From Onchocerca lupi (taxonomy: Eukaryota; Nematoda; Chromadorea; Rhabditida; Onchocercidae), in the NCBI GenBank assembly GCA_028564675.1, contig JAOVVO010000343.1:1-64000 (forward strand): DNA of 64,000 nucleotides, given 5' to 3'. The position numbers and the translations under genes were made by a program. The notes under the pieces were generated by a model. That model was not told the origin of the DNA and did no database searches. It saw only the letters and a program-made list of their open reading frames with translations. Positions 62,034-64,000 of the stretch are shown in pieces. Numbering within the stretch: position 1 is the first letter of the stretch; each line of letters begins with the position of its first letter.

Positions 62034-64000
62034 CTTCACCTTAAATATATGCAATACAAAAATCTAGAATAAGTAAATTCCAATACTGGAAACCATTTAA
62101 ATATTTAATGATCAGACTAACTATTGCAATAATTAGCACATTGGGAAGCACAACAATTATCAATCTTAATTAATATTAATTCATCATTTCCTCCTTTCTC
62201 TTATTCTCTACTCTTTTTTGTATCAATGATTTTGTGCTCCTTATTCCGATAACGGTTAATTCTAAAGAAAGATAAGATGAGGAAAGGAACATTTGAGCAA
62301 TTGGAAATTTCAATTCTCTTTAATTTTGTTTGTGACAATAACTAATTATGATGCATAATATTTATTCTTTATACAGTTGAATAACATCCAGATGAGCAGC
62401 AATCATTACTGAATGATAAAAAAACTTACTAAGTTAAACTTCGAAAAATTTAATTTAATTAAAGCTCAAATTTTTTGAAAATTCTAATAATTCTCCAAAT
62501 TTACCATGTGATATATTCAGACATTCATAAAAATATATGAATATCTAGATATATCGCGTGATAAATTCAGAGAATTATTAGAACTTTTAAAAAAATTGCA
62601 CGTATATAAAAAAAATTCACGTATAAAGAAAAAATGCACGCATATATATAGATATATAAATGAGCGCACATATATTCAGTAAATACGTAACACGCAGATA
62701 AAACTTGCATGCATTGACACATAAACATGTGCATATAAATTTACATATTCACATACGCCATGTAATTATATATGCAGAGATGTAGCATAAATATCTTCAC
62801 AAATACGCATATAAATCTATGCCACGTAAAATATACGTGCATGTTTGCGCATAAATACCTTCACAAACATACGTCAACAGACGTAATTGCTTACATTCGA
62901 TACACGTACGTAAAATAGGGAGCTGAGATAATGTGAACACTTCCACTGACAAAGTAAAGCGACAAATGAGGGAAGTGTAGGAATAATAGAAATGAGAAGA
63001 GAAGGCATACATCGATGACCTCAACATGCACTCTAATGGATGAATGAACACCTCCTTCTGCCACACGACCCATCCTATCGATCGATTTTAGGTCTAAACT
63101 AAACTAGGAATGACCATCTGGGGGGCCATATCATATCATTCCGCTTTCTCCCATTCAAACCTCTCACTCCCAAACAAAATTAATCAAATCAGTTAAAATG
63201 AAAATAACACTAGTAAGAATTTTTCATCCATTTTTCTAAATATCAATAACGAAAGACAGGGAAAGAGAAAGAGAGAAAAAATTGAACACAGTAAAGTGAA
63301 TAGAAGAAAGAATGAAAAAAGAGTATGGAATAAATGAGAAAAGATAAAAGGGGATAAATATGATAAGTCATAGAAATAGAAATACTGAGGGATTTTAAAT
63401 GATTTGACATTTTTATTTGATTTTTTTTCTTTTACAATTATTTAAGTGATGAAGGTGCACACGGAAAAATTTGAATACAGGGAAAAATTGGCAAAAAATT
63501 TTGAGAAATACAACACATAATAATTAGTATGGGAAACGATATTTCATGCATTGTGTCATCGATGAATTTTCACAGATTTGTTGAAATTTAACAAATCTAA
63601 TGAAATTTTTTAAGTTCAAAGTTCAAGAAAAGTGAAGTAAATGTGATGTAATTTGTTGCTTTTAATGAGATTGGATATCATAAGTTTTTATTAGAATAGA
63701 AGAAACCCAGTAAAAGCTAAGCATAATTTGTTGAAATTCAATAATTTTACCGGAATCTGATAAATGCCGCGTGATTTTAACGAAATGATGAACACAAAAA
63801 AAAAATGTTATGATCAGAAAGTAATTGCAAAGAACGTGAAGTCATCCCATTAAAGTTCGTTATATGTATCCTCTCAACACTTTTCTTATTCTAGAATAAT
63901 TACTTGATTATGTAGTGTTGAAAGGTTCACGTGATTTCTCGAGCGAAATTTTTAAAATCACCTCTTTTCGATCCTCCAGTTTAATCGATTAAGAGTCATA
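62034..64000. other. Gene-free interval upstream of SDHC
   Basis: Contains a long imperfect hairpin (62480-62583) and a TATA/CACGCATA-rich tract at about 62620-62900. 63240-63370 is GAAA/AAGA-rich. Frames at 62797-63073 are simple-sequence translations. No further exon was recognised up to the window edge. Confidence 0.5.
62480..62583. ncRNA. Imperfect hairpin of about 48-bp arms, pre-miRNA-sized
   Basis: Left arm 62481-62528 (TTCTAATAATTCTC..., ...CATTCAT) pairs with right arm 62536-62583 (...AGAATTATTAGAA). About 40 of 48 positions pair, several mismatches are G:U-compatible on one strand, and the loop is about 8 nt. Size and shape suit a microRNA precursor, but equally a small MITE. Expression is unknown. 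Confidence 0.3.

Noticed and set aside
61875..62072. Plus-strand frame with a coding-like C-terminus
   Set aside because: The opposite strand holds SDHC exon 1 with correct leader, splice site and phase; the plus frame is its shadow.
62797..63073. Two overlapping minus-strand frames (89 and 60 residues)
   Set aside because: Different phases over low-complexity DNA upstream of SDHC, with no domain or splice support.

Overview
The window is AT-rich eukaryotic DNA with compact multi-exon genes, GT..AG introns, poly-T tracts, microsatellites and 3' splice-like sites just before several start codons, as expected of nematode spliced-leader trans-splicing. Gene content points the same way: an astacin protease with ShK domains, a CED-9 homologue, and a MEV-1/CYT-1-like SDHC on the same strand as ced-9, as in Caenorhabditis elegans. 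AT-richness and intron style suggest a clade III parasitic nematode, probably filarial; the species is inferred, not shown. Gene models below were built by hand from reading frames, splice sites and matching intron phases, and most were not complete in any single open frame.

Layout. 1-7.6 kb: no gene; a CA microsatellite, a minisatellite near 0.9-1.2 kb, a TG-rich tract near 4.0-4.4 kb and small hairpins. 7.6-10.2 kb (+): CISD3-type mitochondrial protein with two CDGSH iron-sulphur motifs. 10.9-12.3 kb (-): two-exon gene for a 65-residue single-pass membrane protein. 14.4-16.3 kb (+): unorthodox aquaporin. 17.0-28.9 kb: a RAD51D locus present three times. Only the third copy (26.2-28.5 kb, -) keeps all exons; the other two are relics, mixed with an interspersed repeat family and an intronless pseudogene. 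29.5-32.9 kb (-): MOB4/phocein with an unusual acidic repeat-containing N-terminal extension. 32.9-41.0 kb: gene-free, low-complexity AT-rich DNA. 41.1-45.7 kb (+): secreted astacin metalloprotease with three ShK domains. 46.7-47.2 kb: a long fold-back repeat. 47.4-52.9 kb (-): DMAC2-like leucine-rich-repeat mitochondrial protein with a long C-terminal extension; a secreted cysteine-rich protein gene lies inside one of its introns on the opposite strand. 54.5-62.0 kb (-): ced-9 (54.5-56.9), an inverted duplication of an unknown coding fragment (57.2-58.1), a decayed second ced-9 (58.4-59.9), and SDHC (60.2-62.0). 62.0-64.0 kb: a long imperfect hairpin and low-complexity DNA.

Functional themes. 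Four proteins are probably mitochondrial (CISD3, SDHC, the DMAC2-like complex I assembly factor, and CED-9 at the outer membrane). SDHC upstream of ced-9 recalls the cyt-1/ced-9 operon of C. elegans, here interrupted by a tandem ced-9 pseudogene. MOB4 and RAD51D are also head-to-tail on one strand about 1 kb apart. The most unusual items are the triplicated RAD51D locus with a probable gene-conversion tract, the ced-9 tandem pseudogene inside the operon-like unit, the MOB4 extension, the fold-back element and the small membrane-protein gene.
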